From Gammaproteobacteria bacterium (GTDB taxonomy: Bacteria > Pseudomonadota > Gammaproteobacteria > VBWC01): a stretch of DNA of 64,000 bases. The translations under genes were made by a program, and so were the position numbers. The notes under the pieces are model-generated. The model did no database searches. It had not been told where the DNA came from and worked only from the letters and a program-made list of their open reading frames with translations. Shown piece after piece: positions 63,395 to 64,000 of this stretch; positions within the stretch are counted from its first letter, which is position 1, and each line of letters starts with the position of its first letter. The stretch spans positions 80,001 to 144,000 of the forward strand of contig JAHFRU010000004.1 in NCBI GenBank assembly GCA_023266115.1, read 5' to 3'.

Positions 63395-64000
63395 TCAGGC
63401 GGCACCCATCAATATACCGCGCAATGCGGCCAGCGTCTCGATTACCACATCCGGTTTCGCCTGACGGATATCCTCGCCGTGGTTATAGCCGTACGGAACG
63501 CAGGCCACCTGAAATCCCGCCGCCCGTGCAGCGGTCACATCGTTAACCGAATCACCGACCATCAACGCATCGGCAGGCGCGACCTTGAAAAACGCGGCGG
63601 CATGCAACAGCGGCATCGGGTCCGGCTTTTTGCGCGGCAGGGAGTCGCCGCTAACGACCAGCGCGAAATAATCATAGACACCGAGATCCTTCAACAACGG
63701 CTCGGTAAACTCCGCCGCCTTGTTGGTGACGCAACCGAGGGCAAACCCGGCGGACTGCAAGTCGTCGAGCCCTTCCTCGACACCTGCATACAAGCGGCTG
63801 CGCTTGCTGGTGTTGTCACGATACAACTGGAAAAACACCGGATAGGCCCGCTCGAACAATGCCTCATCGGGCTCACCTTCAAGCTTGCCGATCAATGCGC
63901 GGCGCACCAGACGCTCGACGCCGTTACCGACCCAGTCGCGTACGCGTTTCTCGCCATGCGGCGCCATATTGAGGTGTTTCATCATTTCGTCGACGCAGAA
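63395..64000 (-). CDS. gph: Phosphoglycolate phosphatase (5' end outside window)
   Basis: HAD-family phosphatase cut by the window end; the frame stays open through 64000, so the first catalytic motif (DxDGT) is outside. Visible are the cap region (VGNGVERLVRRALIG), motif II/III (VTNKAAEFTEPLL, KKPDPMPLLHA) and the final acidic motif MVGDSVNDVTAARAAGFQVACVPYGYNHGEDI, typical of Gph. It clears 2-phosphoglycolate. Its place before trpE matches Pseudomonas. Confidence 0.93.
   Translation of the reverse strand, partial: FCVDEMMKHLNMAPHGEKRVRDWVGNGVERLVRRALIGKLEGEPDEALFERAYPVFFQLYRDNTSKRSRLYAGVEEGLDDLQSAGFALGCVTNKAAEFTEPLLKDLGVYDYFALVVSGDSLPRKKPDPMPLLHAAAFFKVAPADALMVGDSVNDVTAARAAGFQVACVPYGYNHGEDIRQAKPDVVIETLAALRGILMGAA

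Noticed and set aside
1-64000. CRISPR array, prophage or integrative element
   Set aside because: No regularly spaced direct repeats, integrase, phage structural genes or attachment-site duplications were seen; the only mobile-like sequence is the small element at 13.5 kb.

Overview
The window is GC-rich, densely coded, bacterial chromosomal DNA. It looks like a gammaproteobacterium: two housekeeping blocks keep the gene order I know from Pseudomonas (tyrS / M23 peptidase / anmK / erpA / argC on the left; gph-trpE-trpG-trpD-trpC, a CRP/Vfr regulator, an OsmC-like gene, speD and coq7 on the right). The space between them is filled by an unusually large set of c-type cytochrome genes and cytochrome c maturation genes. 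This points to a respiratory specialist able to move electrons across the cell envelope. A named species cannot be assigned from sequence reading alone.

Layout. 0-3.5 kb: signalling genes (HDOD protein, hybrid histidine kinase with REC and Hpt, CheY-like regulator). 3.5-9.1 kb: tyrS, an M23 peptidase, anmK, erpA and argC, with a probable IscR-controlled promoter at erpA. 9.2-13.5 kb: a six-haem cytochrome gene broken by a -1 frame change at a run of nine A, then divergently a five-haem cytochrome and an NHL-propeller lipoprotein whose stop codon abuts a MITE-like repeat. 13.7-19.6 kb: a GGDEF-EAL protein with a periplasmic CXXCH, two periplasmic propeller proteins, a monohaem cytochrome and a TlpA-like thioredoxin, downstream of a complete ccmABCDEFGHI operon (19.6-26.6 kb). 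26.7-34.4 kb: a formylglycine-generating-enzyme-like protein and a MoxR/DUF58/DUF4381/BatA/BatB/BatD operon.

34.5-49.7 kb is the most interesting part. It is one minus-strand array, apparently read from a strong promoter at about 49.67 kb. In transcription order it holds a tetrahaem cytochrome, a parvulin PPIase, a 599-residue outer-membrane beta-barrel, two trihaem cytochromes, a cupredoxin-helical protein, a third trihaem cytochrome, two NHL-propeller lipoproteins, an undecahaem (11 CXXCH) cytochrome, a ResB/CcsA-type cytochrome assembly pair and a TPR protein, followed by a His/Lys-rich secreted protein. A barrel, periplasmic trihaems and a large multihaem protein together form the parts list of an extracellular electron transfer conduit. 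It resembles, from memory, the undecahaem cluster reported for electroautotrophic 'Candidatus Tenderia electrophaga'. The locus has its own assembly factors in addition to the general Ccm system.

50-64 kb returns to housekeeping: a porin, tRNA-Gln(CTG), rpsI-rplM, a di-haem cytochrome c peroxidase, a thioredoxin-like [2Fe-2S] ferredoxin, a GlcF-like Fe-S protein, coq7, speD, a VOC protein, an OsmC-like protein, crp, a small outer-membrane barrel and the trp genes. The window ends inside gph. All functional calls come from motifs and family resemblance read by eye; no database search was run.
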